This document shows positions 27,157 to 36,269 of a stretch of 64,000 nt of DNA, piece after piece. The stretch is taken from contig CAIKWZ010000038.1 in assembly GCA_903831255.1 (NCBI GenBank), positions 1 to 64,000 on the forward strand, read 5' to 3'. Position numbers and translations under genes: made by a program. Below the pieces are notes generated by a model. The model was not told the DNA's origin. It made no database searches and saw only the letters and a list, made by a program, of their open reading frames with translations. The stretch is from an uncultured Alphaproteobacteria bacterium (lineage in GTDB: Bacteria; Pseudomonadota; Alphaproteobacteria; Caulobacterales; Hyphomonadaceae). Each line of letters begins with the position of its first letter. The first letter of the stretch is position 1.

Positions 27157-28236
27157 TCAAATTGGATTCAGCCGTCCCATCGATCCAATCAGCCCTCGAA
27201 GATTTTCATCAGCGCCGGTCTCTATGGCTGCAACAATCGCTTCCCCCAGATGCCGGGTTGTCGCCTGCGGGGGCCATTGGTGATAGTTCACATCGATCTC
27301 CGAATGAGTCGGGAGAGGGGACCGCGCGAGTGTCATGATCCCTCGCGAGATAGCCGAGCAGGATAGGGCCTCGGGTCCTGCCCGAAGGACCCCCAGAGCC
27401 TTTTCAAGAAAAAACCTCGGACCCGATGAGCGCCGCCAGAGTCTGAGTAGGACGGCTCCGAACGCATGATCCGTCGGGCCTATCCAGGAGCGCATGCGCG
27501 TCACAAAGGGGTCGCCCGGCCAGTCGCGGAAGCATAAATTCAGTTGAACGACGCCTGTCTCCGCAAGGTGATGCGGCATAGCGTTGAAGAAGGCCTCGAG
27601 GATGGCCTCTCCGGCCTCAAGCATGTGCCTCGGGCGAAACTCCGTTCCTACAGGAGCATTGAACACAATCTGATCGAAGATCTGACCCCTGAATGCTTCG
27701 AATAGGTCCGATTGGACGAACGAGACGTTATCAATCGAGTTGAGCCGCGCATTGAGCTCGCCCATCGCCAAGGCCCGCGGGTTGATATCCGAGGCGATGA
27801 CATGATCGCTCCACTGAGCCAGCTGAAGGGCGAGTATTCCGCATCCCGTTCCGAGGTCGAGCGAAAGTCTACGCCGGCGACTGGGCATCAGGCGGGCGAG
27901 GGCGGGGCCTTCCCAGAGGGGATCGACGATCAGGCTCTCGCCCCTGAAGCCTGACTGCGGGTGATCGGTGACAAGCACTTTCCCAAGCACATGCCGGACC
28001 GCGAGGCGGGCGATCAGGCGGTCGCCTGGGCAGGTGTCGATGATCTTAAGCGACCTCAGGTCCCTGACCGCCTGGGAGCCCATGCAGTCCTCGGCTTCGG
28101 ACCGTCTCATCGGCCTCCCCGAGAAGACTTTCGCGGCGCCGGCGGGATCATTAAGAAACGCTCGAGTAAGCCCCTGTCCCAATCGGGCGCAGTTCACCTG
28201 AGAGATCTGGTCGGAAGCGAGCGCCGGGAGAGGCAT
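27157..28236 (-). CDS. Class I SAM-dependent methyltransferase, HemK/RsmC-like
   Basis: 359 residues. The SAM-binding motif LDLGTGCGILALQ sits near 125-137 and SDINPRALAMGELNARL follows. At the place where N-methyltransferases have NPPY it reads FNAPVGTEF. A helical N-terminal region (1-110) precedes the catalytic domain. The substrate is unknown; it may act on protein, nucleic acid or a small molecule. Divergent from the paraoxonase-like gene. Confidence 0.78.
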   Translation of the reverse strand: MPLPALASDQISQVNCARLGQGLTRAFLNDPAGAAKVFSGRPMRRSEAEDCMGSQAVRDLRSLKIIDTCPGDRLIARLAVRHVLGKVLVTDHPQSGFRGESLIVDPLWEGPALARLMPSRRRRLSLDLGTGCGILALQLAQWSDHVIASDINPRALAMGELNARLNSIDNVSFVQSDLFEAFRGQIFDQIVFNAPVGTEFRPRHMLEAGEAILEAFFNAMPHHLAETGVVQLNLCFRDWPGDPFVTRMRSWIGPTDHAFGAVLLRLWRRSSGPRFFLEKALGVLRAGPEALSCSAISRGIMTLARSPLPTHSEIDVNYHQWPPQATTRHLGEAIVAAIETGADENLRGLIGSMGRLNPI

Positions 28237-28393
28237 GATAGGGGTCTTTTCGCTAGTGGAGAGAGCCGGGCGAGATACGAAGTACCCTGAGCAAGAAGCA
28301 GGCCTTGAACTTAGAGGCCTGACGCTATCCTTCTTGTCTTCGGGAGCGCATGGACTTGATCTGGCCCAGAAGGGGCCCTTGGGGGAGGCGCAG

Positions 28394-29497
28394 ATGAAGC
28401 TGACAGCACTTCGGATGGTGGTGACGGCGCTAAGTGTTGGCGCAGCGACCTCATGTGGAGCGGCGCGTCTGTCGGATGGACGGGGAGACCGTGAGGCGTC
28501 CGGACCCTGTCAGGTTCGCCCCGGCGCGCCGGGGGCTGAGGATTTCGCTATAGATTGGGAGAGGGGACATTTGTTCGTGTCCTCCGATGATCGCAGGGCC
28601 CAGCAGATTGAAGGAAACGGAGAAGATCCACCCTTGGGTCGAGTACTCACGCTGGCCGCTGAAGATCCTGACCCCAGGCGCCCCATCGTGCAGATGGACA
28701 GCCAAAATCTTCCAGAAAGGTTTCATCCGCACGGGATCGGTTTGTGGTCTGCGCCGAACGGGGAACGCGTTCTCATGGCGGTCAGTCATCCCCTCGCGCC
28801 TGCTTATGAGGGATCCGTCATCGAGATATTTGATGTCGACCCGGATGGGGGCCTGAGACATCGGCGTTCAGTGTCGGCGCCGGGGATGACGCGCCCGAAT
28901 GACGTCGCTCCAACCGGACGCGACAGTTTTTATGTGACCATCGAAGGTTCGGCGAAGGCGGGATCCATTGGGGACCTGATCGGCATGGCGACCGGCCAGG
29001 ACAGAAGCGGCACGGTCTGGTTCTTCAATGGGAGTTCAGGCCGAAAGGTTGGCGAGGGGTTCTCTTTCGCAAACTCACTTGCTTTGAGCGCAGACGGGAG
29101 CAGGCTTTTCGCGACCTCGACGGTTGCGCGCGATCTTCATGTCTTTGAGCGGGATCTGGTTTCGCAAGATCTGGTTCCAGTCAGGGTGATTGATCTCGGC
29201 TCGGGGCTCGACAACATCATGCTCGATCCGGTGGATCGGATGTGGATTGGGGCCCATCGCGATCTGCCGGCGTTCGTCTTCGGTCACGCGAGGAACGCTC
29301 GCCGGCAGGCGCCCAGCCAGGTTCTGCAGGTTGAGGGAGCGACGGGTGCGGGCGAGGCCGTTGTCCAGGAGGTCTTTGCGTCCGACGGGGAGGATCTCTC
29401 CGCGGCTTCTGTCGCGGTCAGGATCAACGGCCGACTGATCCTCGGGGGAATTTATGATGACGGACTTCTGGTGTGTGATGCGTCCCGCGCCCCTTAG
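28394..29497 (+). CDS. Paraoxonase/arylesterase-like beta-propeller lipoprotein
   Basis: 367 residues. A lipoprotein signal ends GAATSC (Cys23). The rest is a six-bladed propeller like PON/SMP-30: HPHGIGLWS, RPNDVAPTG, FANSLALS and LDNIMLDPVDRMWIGAH carry the Asn/Asp residues that bind calcium in paraoxonases. Likely a calcium-dependent lactonase or arylesterase in the envelope. The ATG at 28394 follows GGGGGAGG; the long upstream open frame is rejected. Confidence 0.82.
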   Translation: MKLTALRMVVTALSVGAATSCGAARLSDGRGDREASGPCQVRPGAPGAEDFAIDWERGHLFVSSDDRRAQQIEGNGEDPPLGRVLTLAAEDPDPRRPIVQMDSQNLPERFHPHGIGLWSAPNGERVLMAVSHPLAPAYEGSVIEIFDVDPDGGLRHRRSVSAPGMTRPNDVAPTGRDSFYVTIEGSAKAGSIGDLIGMATGQDRSGTVWFFNGSSGRKVGEGFSFANSLALSADGSRLFATSTVARDLHVFERDLVSQDLVPVRVIDLGSGLDNIMLDPVDRMWIGAHRDLPAFVFGHARNARRQAPSQVLQVEGATGAGEAVVQEVFASDGEDLSAASVAVRINGRLILGGIYDDGLLVCDASRAP

Positions 29498-29536
29498 AAG
29501 GCTCGGGCGGAGCCTCGATCCCTGACGGGCCCGGTT

Positions 29537-31153
29537 TCAGCCGTCCCCGATCAGAAGTGAGGCGTATCTTGACCGTAAGGCCTTCTTGTCGATCTTTCCG
29601 GTCGCCGTGAGAGGGGCCGTATCGAAGATGATGCGGTCAGGCATCCACCACCGGGCGATCAGCGGCTCGAGATGCGCGCGAACGTCCGCCTCGCTTACTG
29701 CCCCGGGCGCATGGGCCTCGATGACGAGGACCGGGCGCTCCTCCCATTTGGGGTGCGGGACGCCCACCACTGCGGCGATCTTGACCCCCTTGCAGGCGCT
29801 GGCGGCGTTTTCAAGATCAATCGAGCTGATCCACTCGCCACCCGACTTGATCACATCTTTCTTCCGATCAGTAATCCGCATGAAGCCATCTGGATCGATC
29901 GTGGCGATGTCTCCGGTGTCGAACCACCCGTCCGACCTCGCCGCATCGCTCTCCTGTCTGTAATACCGCTGGATGGTCCAGGGCCCCTTCACCAGCAAGG
30001 CGCCTGAGCTCTCTCCGTCCCAGGGGAGCTCTAACCCCTCTTCATCCTCGATACGCAGTTCGATCCCGAACTGGAGGCGTCCTTGCCGTGTCCAGATGAC
30101 CTCCTGCATCGCGTCCTCACCGCGATCCGCCAGCGCAGGCGTAGGTGTGGCGACGACACCGAGCGGACAGGTTTCAGTCATACCCCAGATCTGGAGCACA
30201 GTGACGTCGTAGCGTGTCTTGAACGCGCTCGCCATTGCGCGGGGAACAGCAGAGCCGCCTATGACCACGCGCTGCAGGCGACCCGGGGTCTCGCCCGTGG
30301 CTTCAAGGTGGGCCAGATACATCGTCCAGATGGTTGGCACTCCGCCTGTGAAGGTCACGCCCTCCCCCTCGATCAGGTCCTGGAGACTCTGGCCGTCCAT
30401 CTTGTCGCAGGGCAGGACGAGCTTGCATCCGTTTACGGGCGCTGCGAAGGGCAGTCCCCATGCGGTGGCGTGGTAAAGGGAGGAGCACGGCATGACGACA
30501 TCGAAAGCAGAGAGGCCGAACGCACCCGACAGTCCGGCTGCAAACGCATGCAGGACGATGGCGCGATGAGAGTAGACCACGCCTTTGGGGTCTCCCGTCG
30601 TCCCTGACGTGTAGCAGAGAAAGGCCCCTGAGTTTTCATCGATTGTCGGCCAGTTGATTATTGGAGAGGCGGTCCGAAGGAGGCTGTCATAGCCGAGGAC
30701 GTCGGGAGCCGGCGCGTCCTGCTCGCACATCATGACATAGGTTCGTATATCCGGCAGCCGGGGCTTGAGCCGTTCAATGAGCGGAAGGAATGTTCGATCG
30801 AAGAACAGGATCTGTGAGCCGCCGTGATTGAGGGTGTAGACGATCTGGTCTTCAGACAGTCGCGGATTAGCGGTGTGGAGAACGGCGCCGATGCCTGGAA
30901 CAGCGTAGAACAACTCGAAGTGGCGATGGGTGTTCCAGGCAAGACTGGCGACCCGGTCGCCGGCTCTGACCCCCAGGCCGCGGAGGGCGTTTGCGCAGGA
31001 GCAGACCCGGGCATAGACCCCCCGATAGTCAGATCTCCATAAGGGCTCATCGACAAGCCGTGACACCACTTCCTGGGTTGGATGCGCGCTGGCGGCGAAC
31101 CGAAGAATGTCAATGATTCTCAGCGAGGCCGTTTGCATCAGACCCTGTGTCAT
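29537..31153 (-). CDS. Medium/long-chain fatty-acid-CoA ligase (AMP-forming)
   Basis: 538 residues of the acyl-adenylate family. YTSGTTGDPKGVVYSH (P-loop) near 180, WGMTETCPLG, WFDTGDIATIDPDGFM and RKKDVIKSGGEWIS (A8 hinge) are all present, with TATGKIDKKALR holding the catalytic lysine. It activates a carboxylic acid as its CoA thioester. The ATG at 31151-31153 is chosen over an upstream TTG. It may feed acids made by the neighbouring P450 or sulfatase reactions, but this is inference. Confidence 0.9.
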   Translation of the reverse strand: MTQGLMQTASLRIIDILRFAASAHPTQEVVSRLVDEPLWRSDYRGVYARVCSCANALRGLGVRAGDRVASLAWNTHRHFELFYAVPGIGAVLHTANPRLSEDQIVYTLNHGGSQILFFDRTFLPLIERLKPRLPDIRTYVMMCEQDAPAPDVLGYDSLLRTASPIINWPTIDENSGAFLCYTSGTTGDPKGVVYSHRAIVLHAFAAGLSGAFGLSAFDVVMPCSSLYHATAWGLPFAAPVNGCKLVLPCDKMDGQSLQDLIEGEGVTFTGGVPTIWTMYLAHLEATGETPGRLQRVVIGGSAVPRAMASAFKTRYDVTVLQIWGMTETCPLGVVATPTPALADRGEDAMQEVIWTRQGRLQFGIELRIEDEEGLELPWDGESSGALLVKGPWTIQRYYRQESDAARSDGWFDTGDIATIDPDGFMRITDRKKDVIKSGGEWISSIDLENAASACKGVKIAAVVGVPHPKWEERPVLVIEAHAPGAVSEADVRAHLEPLIARWWMPDRIIFDTAPLTATGKIDKKALRSRYASLLIGDG

Positions 31154-31352
31154 GCTTTGTCCAGTCTCTCTTGGAAGCGGGGCGATAGAGATAAAATCAG
31201 CATTGTCTGAAAGCGGCAACGGACGTTGCTGAATGATTGGCGGACCACGCTTCGGCCGTTCCTAAGAGAGCAGGGTAGAGCAGGGTCTGGCTGACTGTTC
31301 TTTGATAGACCGGACGTTGACGCAGGCAGGCGATAAGGGGATCAGACCGAAC

Positions 31353-32513
31353 ATGAAGGCGGATGTCGAACCCTTTCGGGCGATTGTGATCAGTCGTCTC
31401 GCCCACGAGCTTGAGCGTCAGGGGCGATCCGTCATCCACATGGAATTCGGTCAGCCTTCCACAGGCGCGCCGGAGAGGGCGCTTGTCTCAGCTCAGAAGA
31501 TCCTTGCGTCCGATCCCATGGGATATTGGGAAAGTCCGGACCTGAAGAACAGAATTGTTCGTCGATATGCGGATGTTCATGGGGTGAACCTCTCGGCCGA
31601 TCAGATCACACTCACCTGCGGAGCGTCGCCCGCTCTCGTGCTTGCGCTCACCGCTGTCTTTTCCCCGGGCGATCGCGTCGCGTTGGCTCGCCCCGGCTAT
31701 GTTGCTTACCGCAATACCCTCCGTGCGCTTTCGATGACGCCGGTTGAGATTCCCTGCGGCGCAGAAAGTCGTTTTCAGCTGACCAGTGAACAGATTGAGG
31801 CGCTCGATCCGCCGCCGGCGGGGATCATCGTCGCCAGTCCAGCCAATCCAACGGGGACGATCATCTCTCCCTCAGGCCTGCAGGCGATTGCACAGACGGC
31901 GCAAGCCCGCTCTGTGCGTATCATCTCTGACGAGATTTACCACGGTTTGACCTATGGACCGCGCACCGCCTCGATACTCGAGTTCGATCCTGACGCGTTT
32001 GTGGTGAACTCGTTTTCCAAGTACTTCTCAATGGTCGGATGGCGTTTAGGTTGGCTTGTCTCTCCGCTCTCTCATGTGGATAGGGTGCGCGCGCTGGTTG
32101 GAAATATGTTTCTGACCGCCCCTTCGCTCAGTCAGCATGCCGGCCTCGCGGCGATGGACAGTTTGCCTGAGCTGGAGGGCCATGTAGCTGTCTACCGACG
32201 CAATCGCGATCTGCTCATGAAGGCGTTGCCGGAGATGGGGCTGAGCCGCACGGCGCCTCCTGATGGCGCGTTCTACATCTATGCCGATATCGGACACCTG
32301 ACCTCTGACAGCATGGCCTTCTGCGAGCGGCTTCTCAGGGACACGGGAGTGGCGACCGCGCCGGGCGTGGACTTTGATCCGATCGAGGGCGGCCGTCACA
32401 TCCGGTTCAGCTTCGCAGTGTCCACGGATCGGATTCTGGAGGCGATTGACCGTATGACCCCATGGTTTCGGGAGCGAGGTCGAGAGGCCCTTGCGCCCGG
32501 CGAAGCGTCATGA
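31353..32513 (+). CDS. Class I/II pyridoxal-phosphate aminotransferase
   Basis: 386 residues of the AspC-like fold: MEFGQPSTGAP at the start, SPANPTGTIIS near 170, SDEIYHGLTYG near 203, the PLP lysine in NSFSKYFSMVGWRLGW near 236, and the C-terminal RFSFAVS. It transfers amino groups between amino and keto acids; the substrate is unclear. The ATG at 31353 is preferred over a TTG 17 codons upstream. Divergent from the acyl-CoA ligase. Confidence 0.9.
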   Translation: MKADVEPFRAIVISRLAHELERQGRSVIHMEFGQPSTGAPERALVSAQKILASDPMGYWESPDLKNRIVRRYADVHGVNLSADQITLTCGASPALVLALTAVFSPGDRVALARPGYVAYRNTLRALSMTPVEIPCGAESRFQLTSEQIEALDPPPAGIIVASPANPTGTIISPSGLQAIAQTAQARSVRIISDEIYHGLTYGPRTASILEFDPDAFVVNSFSKYFSMVGWRLGWLVSPLSHVDRVRALVGNMFLTAPSLSQHAGLAAMDSLPELEGHVAVYRRNRDLLMKALPEMGLSRTAPPDGAFYIYADIGHLTSDSMAFCERLLRDTGVATAPGVDFDPIEGGRHIRFSFAVSTDRILEAIDRMTPWFRERGREALAPGEAS

Positions 32514-32533
32514 GCCCCAGGTGACGTCGGGCG

Positions 32534-33511
32534 TCACGAACACTGATTGTTCTCGCCTCGCAGCCATCTCTCGCCGTCGATGAGAACCCCGTCGGACGCC
32601 TGTCGCAGGGTGTATCGAAGACTGTCTCCATCTGAGGTCGACAGAATGAGCTCGCCCGTCCCCGAGAGGGGACCTTGCACACGCCAGGTTCCCGCGAGGC
32701 CGCCTTCGAAGGCGCCGCTGGCGACCCCTGCCGTAAAGCCCCCCCCATCAACGCGTTTCACGAACGACCCGTTCGAGCAAAGCCAGAGCTCGTGTTTCTC
32801 GCTATATCCGTTCCCGGAATAGAACTTCACAAGATACCGGCCCATGAGCTGCCGCTCCCAGTCGGAAGCCGCCTGGGGTCGCGCAGCGCCGATCTCGAAA
32901 GTCGTCATGAGCTGGTTAAGGGTCGCCTGAACGGCGTCTGACCCCGCCGACGGGACGAGAGCTATCAGGGTGAGGGTGCGGCCCGGGCTGACTTCCCTGA
33001 TCATAATCGACCCCAGAGTCGGCGATGGGGCGCCTCGAACGCTGTATCGGTTGGTGTGGATCCCGCCCTTGACCGAAGGCGCCCCGAGGGGGTCAAGAAC
33101 GATGCCGTCTCCGAGATCGATCGATCCGCCAAGTTCGGCGACGGCCTGCTGGAGCATGCCCTCGTCAAGTGAGGCAATCACCAGGCTTTGGCCATCCGGA
33201 CCGACCAGCGCGGCTCTGTTGCCGTCCGAGCCCTGAGCCGCCCAGCCGGGGGGAGGAAAGAGAGATAATCCTCCCGGAAGGTCAACCCTCGGGCCGCTCG
33301 ACCGACCTGGCGCTGGCTCCGGAGGGGCGGGATTGTCCGGCGTATCGGCATCGTCTCCGACATTGATCATGGGGGGCTCCCCTGAGCTCTGGGTCTGAGG
33401 TGGGTCGAGCGCGGCCTCCTGCGAACGGTTCTCGGCGGGGGAGGGGCTGCAAGCCGCAGCAAGAAGAATGGCTGCGCTGAGTGCGGATCTCGCTCTTGAA
33501 AACATGATCAT
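32534..33511 (-). CDS. Lipoprotein of unknown function
   Basis: 325 residues not recognised as a known family. A lipoprotein signal ends LLAAAC (Cys21), then a long Pro/Glu/Asp-rich linker (to about 95), then a region with PPPGW and ISLG-like strands, and a C-terminal part reading YLVKFYSGNGYSEKHELWLC and GTWRVQG that looks like a small beta barrel. AGAGGTGG precedes the ATG at 33511. Probably an envelope protein; function unknown. It converges on the aminotransferase gene. Confidence 0.72.
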   Translation of the reverse strand: MIMFSRARSALSAAILLAAACSPSPAENRSQEAALDPPQTQSSGEPPMINVGDDADTPDNPAPPEPAPGRSSGPRVDLPGGLSLFPPPGWAAQGSDGNRAALVGPDGQSLVIASLDEGMLQQAVAELGGSIDLGDGIVLDPLGAPSVKGGIHTNRYSVRGAPSPTLGSIMIREVSPGRTLTLIALVPSAGSDAVQATLNQLMTTFEIGAARPQAASDWERQLMGRYLVKFYSGNGYSEKHELWLCSNGSFVKRVDGGGFTAGVASGAFEGGLAGTWRVQGPLSGTGELILSTSDGDSLRYTLRQASDGVLIDGERWLRGENNQCS

Positions 33512-33748
33512 GACCACCTCTGCCCGTGTAGACGCGCCATGAACCATTCTGACCCAATTCGCGAGCTTCGCAATGCTTAGACAAGGCATGGGCAAGCCTT
33601 CCATCGGCTCGCTTCGGGCGTGATCCCATGGCACGCGGGCGGCGGGTCTGATATAGACCCGATGCTTGAAATCGGCGGGCGGCGCCCCGCTGGCGCGGAC
33701 ATGTCCCCTTTCCCGGCAGGGAACATACGGACAGAAGAAGAGGGTCTC

Positions 33749-35074
33749 ATGGAACTGATCAGTCAGACGGCCGTCGAGGGGGTTCCGGGGCCCGGCTATC
33801 CGGAAGCGTACCCGCGTGTGGACGGACTTGCGTTCAACGATGTTGTGACATTTGTGGCCGGGCAGCCCTATGAAGCTTTCAGACGGCTGCGGGCGACCTC
33901 GCCCGTCTGCTGGCACCCAGAATCCAACGGACTCCCTGGCTTCTGGGTTGTGACCCGACATGCCGACGTCATGCGCGTCAATGGCGATCCTCAGACCTTC
34001 TCCTCGCAGAGGGGAGGGATTCTCATGAACACCCCTGCCCCGGGAACGGGTCATGTCCTCCTTGGCCGTGCGTCATTTGACACGATGATCAACATGGACG
34101 CGCCTCACCATCTGCAGCTCCGGCGCGAACACATGCCGTTCTTCACCCCGGGCTACCTCAATCAGCTCAAGTCGAAGATTTCTCTGGAGGTCGAGAGACT
34201 GGTGTCCGGCATGGCGGGCAAGGGTGAATGCGATCTGGTAGACGCCTTTTCGTCCCGATTGCCGTTATTCACTCTGTGCGAAATCCTTGGCGTTCCCGAG
34301 GCTGACCGTCCTCGTTTTCTCGAGTGGATGCATTATCTCGAACTGGCTCAAAATCTCGCCGCGGATCAGGCCGTCCAGCAGGTGGCGCCGTCCCTGGAGC
34401 TCATGCAGTTCGTGTCGGATTTCAACACCAATGTGGCGGAGATGTTCGATTATGGACGCTTCATGCTCCACAAGAGGAGGGCGGACCCTCAGAACGACCT
34501 GATGACCGCTATCGCCCGGGCGCAGGTCGATGGCCAGTTCCTGAGCGATGAATATCTGGACGGATCCTGGCTTTTGATTGTCTTCGCCGGCAACGACACC
34601 ACTCGCAACACCCTCTCGGGCGCCATGAAGCTGCTTACGGAGTTTCCCGATCAGAAGGCGCTTCTCGCTTCACGGGCTGATCTGCTCCCGAACGCCGCCA
34701 ACGAGTTTATCCGAATGGTGAGCCCTGTGATCTACATGCGCCGTACAGCGCTTTCCGACGCCGAAGTCGCGGGTCAGAAGATCGCGGCAGGTGAAAAAGT
34801 GATCATGTACTATGGGGCGGCCAACCGTGACCCTGATGTCTTCGCTGATCCGGATCGGCTGGATATCGCCCGGTCAAATGCGGACAAGCATATCGCTTTC
34901 GGATACGGCCCGCATGTCTGCCTTGGCAAGCGCGTGGCGCAGATCCAGCTGGAAGAGGCTTATCGGCAGTTGCTGGCTCGGTTCCCGGACATTGAATGGA
35001 ACGGCGATATAGATATCGCCCCCAACAATTTCGTGCATGCGATCCGGCGCCTGGGCGTGCGTTTCTCGTCCTGA
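33749..35074 (+). CDS. Cytochrome P450
   Basis: 441 residues, normal for a soluble bacterial P450. The I-helix oxygen-binding motif FAGNDTTRN sits near 280, ExxR is in NEFIRM near 328, and the heme-ligand cysteine is C391 in FGYGPHVCLGKR. GNDTTRN is typical of families acting on steroids, terpenes or alkyl chains, but the substrate is not readable. No ferredoxin or reductase gene was seen nearby. The ATG at 33749 has AGAAGAAGAGGG upstream. Confidence 0.93.
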   Translation: MELISQTAVEGVPGPGYPEAYPRVDGLAFNDVVTFVAGQPYEAFRRLRATSPVCWHPESNGLPGFWVVTRHADVMRVNGDPQTFSSQRGGILMNTPAPGTGHVLLGRASFDTMINMDAPHHLQLRREHMPFFTPGYLNQLKSKISLEVERLVSGMAGKGECDLVDAFSSRLPLFTLCEILGVPEADRPRFLEWMHYLELAQNLAADQAVQQVAPSLELMQFVSDFNTNVAEMFDYGRFMLHKRRADPQNDLMTAIARAQVDGQFLSDEYLDGSWLLIVFAGNDTTRNTLSGAMKLLTEFPDQKALLASRADLLPNAANEFIRMVSPVIYMRRTALSDAEVAGQKIAAGEKVIMYYGAANRDPDVFADPDRLDIARSNADKHIAFGYGPHVCLGKRVAQIQLEEAYRQLLARFPDIEWNGDIDIAPNNFVHAIRRLGVRFSS

Positions 35075-35257
35075 CCTCCTCGAGCTTTTAGTCTTCGGCT
35101 CCATAACCCTTGTCTCCGCCTTGAGACAGGGCGGGTCCAGGTTTGCAATTTTTCCGGATGGCTTCGGCTGTAGGCGCTTTCCTCGGAAGGAAGGACGCGA
35201 AGCGCGTGCGGTTTTCATGATCCTGGCGAGGGACGAACGCTGGGTTGCAAATCCCTC

Positions 35258-35285
35258 TTGACAGAGAAAAGTCCGGCCATATTTT
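35258..35285 (+). promoter_or_regulatory. Sigma-70-type promoter for the ArdC-like gene
   Basis: TTGACA (35258-35263), 16-base spacer, TATTTT (35280-35285). It is a good match to the consensus and lies 42 bases upstream of the ATG of the zinc-peptidase gene. One of the clearest consensus-like promoters in this window, consistent with separate control of that gene. Confidence 0.65.
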
Positions 35286-35326
35286 CGACCCATCCAGTTT
35301 ATAGATGCAAAAAAGAGGGGCAAGAT

Positions 35327-36265
35327 ATGGGTGATAGAGTTACGTCTGTGCATGAGCAGATCACGGCTCAGATCGTGTCGGATCTGGAGCAGGGCTGCAT
35401 TCCATGGGTTCAGCCATGGCGGGACAGCGGTCCCGGCTGGCCAGGGGGGCTGCCCAGAAACGCCGTCTCAGGCCGACCCTATTCGGGGGTCAACGTTCTT
35501 CTCCTATGGGCGGTAACTGCAGACAGGAGGTATCAGTCGGGACGGTGGTTGACGTTTCGCCAGGCTCTTTATCTCGGAGGCTGCGTTCGCAAGGGCGAGA
35601 AGGGTGCCCAGATCGTCTTTGCGGATACCCCACACCGGGCCGCGCCTACTGAGGATGAGCAGGAACAGGCGCCGCTTCCAGGGCCGCGAATTCTGCGTCG
35701 CTTCACCGTGTTTAATGTCGACCAGTGTGAGGGTCTTCCGGCCTCGGCCGCTGGGGATCGGCCGAAGCAGTCCTCTGACGAGATTTTCATACCTCGTGCG
35801 GATGCGCTGGTGGCGGCCTCTGGCGCAGACATCCGGGTGGGTGGTTCTCTGGCGTTCTACGCTCCGGGTCCTGACTATATTCGGATTCCTCCGCCGGACG
35901 TTTTCTACGATCCCATCAACTGGCACAGAACGCGCCTCCACGAGCTTGCGCACTGGACTGGACATTCGTCCCGTCTGGCTAGGGATTTCACAGGTCGTTG
36001 GGCCAGCGAAGCTTACGCCCGCGAGGAGCTGGTGGCTGAACTGTCCGCAGCCTTCCTTTGTGCGGAGCTGGGGATATCGCCGACTGTTCGACACGTGGAT
36101 TACATCGGCGCATGGCTTCATGTTTTGAAGGGCGATAACCGGGCCGTCTTTCAGGCGGCATCGCTTGCATCGCGCGCAGCGAACTATCTTCTGGGGTTTG
36201 AGGCAGGCCTTGATCTCGGTCTGCATAAGTGTGCGGGTCCGTCGGCTTTAGGTCAGGCCGCCTGA
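35327..36265 (+). CDS. ArdC-like protein: ssDNA-binding domain plus zinc peptidase
   Basis: 312 residues in two parts. Residues 1-140 match the ArdC/TraC-type N-terminal DNA-binding domain (EQGCIPWVQPW, GRPYSGVNVLLLW, GGCVRKGEKGAQIVF). Residues 150-300 form a zincin-like domain with HELAH (205-209), H213, and a downstream EELVAELSAAF (near 234) that supplies the third ligand. ArdC proteins are plasmid anti-restriction factors, but chromosomal members exist. AAGAGGGG precedes the ATG, and a strong promoter lies upstream. Usually mobile; here it is alone. Confidence 0.84.
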   Translation: MGDRVTSVHEQITAQIVSDLEQGCIPWVQPWRDSGPGWPGGLPRNAVSGRPYSGVNVLLLWAVTADRRYQSGRWLTFRQALYLGGCVRKGEKGAQIVFADTPHRAAPTEDEQEQAPLPGPRILRRFTVFNVDQCEGLPASAAGDRPKQSSDEIFIPRADALVAASGADIRVGGSLAFYAPGPDYIRIPPPDVFYDPINWHRTRLHELAHWTGHSSRLARDFTGRWASEAYAREELVAELSAAFLCAELGISPTVRHVDYIGAWLHVLKGDNRAVFQAASLASRAANYLLGFEAGLDLGLHKCAGPSALGQAA

Positions 36266-36269
36266 CGCA

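Noticed and set aside
28235-28393. An N-terminal extension of the paraoxonase-like protein
   Set aside because: The ATG at 28394 has a strong ribosome site and starts a lipoprotein signal; the extension has neither.
35107-35131. A bulged hairpin after the P450 gene as a terminator
   Set aside because: The arms pair only with a bulge, and the nearest T-run is more than 15 bases away.
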